Positions 52,414 through 52,452 of a stretch of 52,452 nt of DNA are shown here, one piece after another (within the stretch, counting starts at the first letter, position 1; every line of letters begins with the position of its first letter). This DNA comes from Saprospiraceae bacterium (lineage in GTDB: Bacteria > Bacteroidota > Bacteroidia > Chitinophagales > Saprospiraceae). A program made the translations under genes and the position numbers. The notes beneath the pieces are model-generated. The model was not told the DNA's origin. It saw nothing but the letters and a program-made list of their open reading frames with translations, and made no database searches. Location: positions 1 through 52,452 of the forward strand of contig JANQHF010000044.1 of NCBI GenBank assembly GCA_028282725.1, in the 5' to 3' direction.

Positions 52414-52452
52414 ATGGAAACGCGATTATTAGTAGATTCCATCCTGGAAGCA
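52414..52452 (+). CDS. Start of a rightward gene, cut by the window edge
   Basis: An ATG at 52414 opens a frame of 13 codons to the edge (METRLLVDSILEA). AAAGAG just upstream could assist translation, and the gene would be divergent from folB. Too short to identify; an accidental frame is possible. Confidence 0.35.
   Translation, partial: METRLLVDSILEA

Overview
The window looks like chromosomal DNA of a free-living member of the Bacteroidota, probably near the Saprospirales or Chitinophagales (the phylum is well supported, the order is my inference). The evidence is a TonB receptor with a carboxypeptidase-like N-terminus beside a DUF4249 lipoprotein, a LytS/LytTR pair, a PadR-PspC operon, a full Bat aerotolerance operon, a bacilliredoxin of the YtxJ type, many lipoproteins, and promoters with the phylum's TAnnTTTG -7 box. 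I see no rRNA, tRNA, CRISPR array, prophage or plasmid functions. Most of the window is ordinary, densely packed housekeeping DNA.

Layout. 1-1.7 kb: the start of a transposase running off the left edge, a DUF695-RraB protein, a structured spacer and a small lipoprotein. 1.9-7.7 kb: a TonB-dependent receptor and DUF4249 lipoprotein (minus strand), divergent from a sensor kinase/response regulator pair whose regulator appears to have lost its ATG. 7.8-13.6 kb: M16 protease, YtxJ and malic enzyme MaeB. 13.7-16.6 kb: a 58-residue YqaE/Pmp3 membrane peptide, then gltX with two small genes (one an Ada-type metal-binding domain), and a polysaccharide deacetylase. 16.6-19 kb: PadR regulator, a PspC protein split by a frameshift at a run of ten A, and a small exported protein. 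19.1-23 kb: xerD, an Ig-like lipoprotein, lptB and two small lipoproteins. 23.1-32.3 kb: the aerotolerance operon (MoxR, a DUF3298 protein, DUF58, a membrane accessory protein, BatA, BatB, BatC, a single-domain BatD-like protein, BatD). 32.4-36.5 kb: asnS, then a helix-hairpin-helix protein and ComEC (DNA uptake). 36.7-38.8 kb: an OmpA-family protein and a membrane-anchored tandem helix-hairpin-helix protein, ended by a clear terminator. 38.9-42.8 kb: a Dna2-like nuclease-helicase and queE. 42.9-47.2 kb: a glycosyltransferase, a dihydroorotase homologue without its metal ligands, and a BatA-type VWA membrane protein. 47.4-52.4 kb: a lipoprotein, a VWA protein, an unrecognised gene probably broken by a frameshift, hemolysin III, a DUF4197 lipoprotein, folB, and the first codons of a rightward gene.

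How they fit together. The Bat proteins form a MoxR/VWA envelope system, with five VWA or VWA-like proteins in 25 kb. The xerD-lptB block and the lipoproteins serve chromosome resolution and the outer membrane. The kinase pair probably answers to the neighbouring receptor or another envelope signal. I did not find an unmistakable new system. The best candidates for a second look are the OmpA/tandem-HHH pair, the extra members of the Bat operon, the two frameshifts and the non-ATG response regulator.
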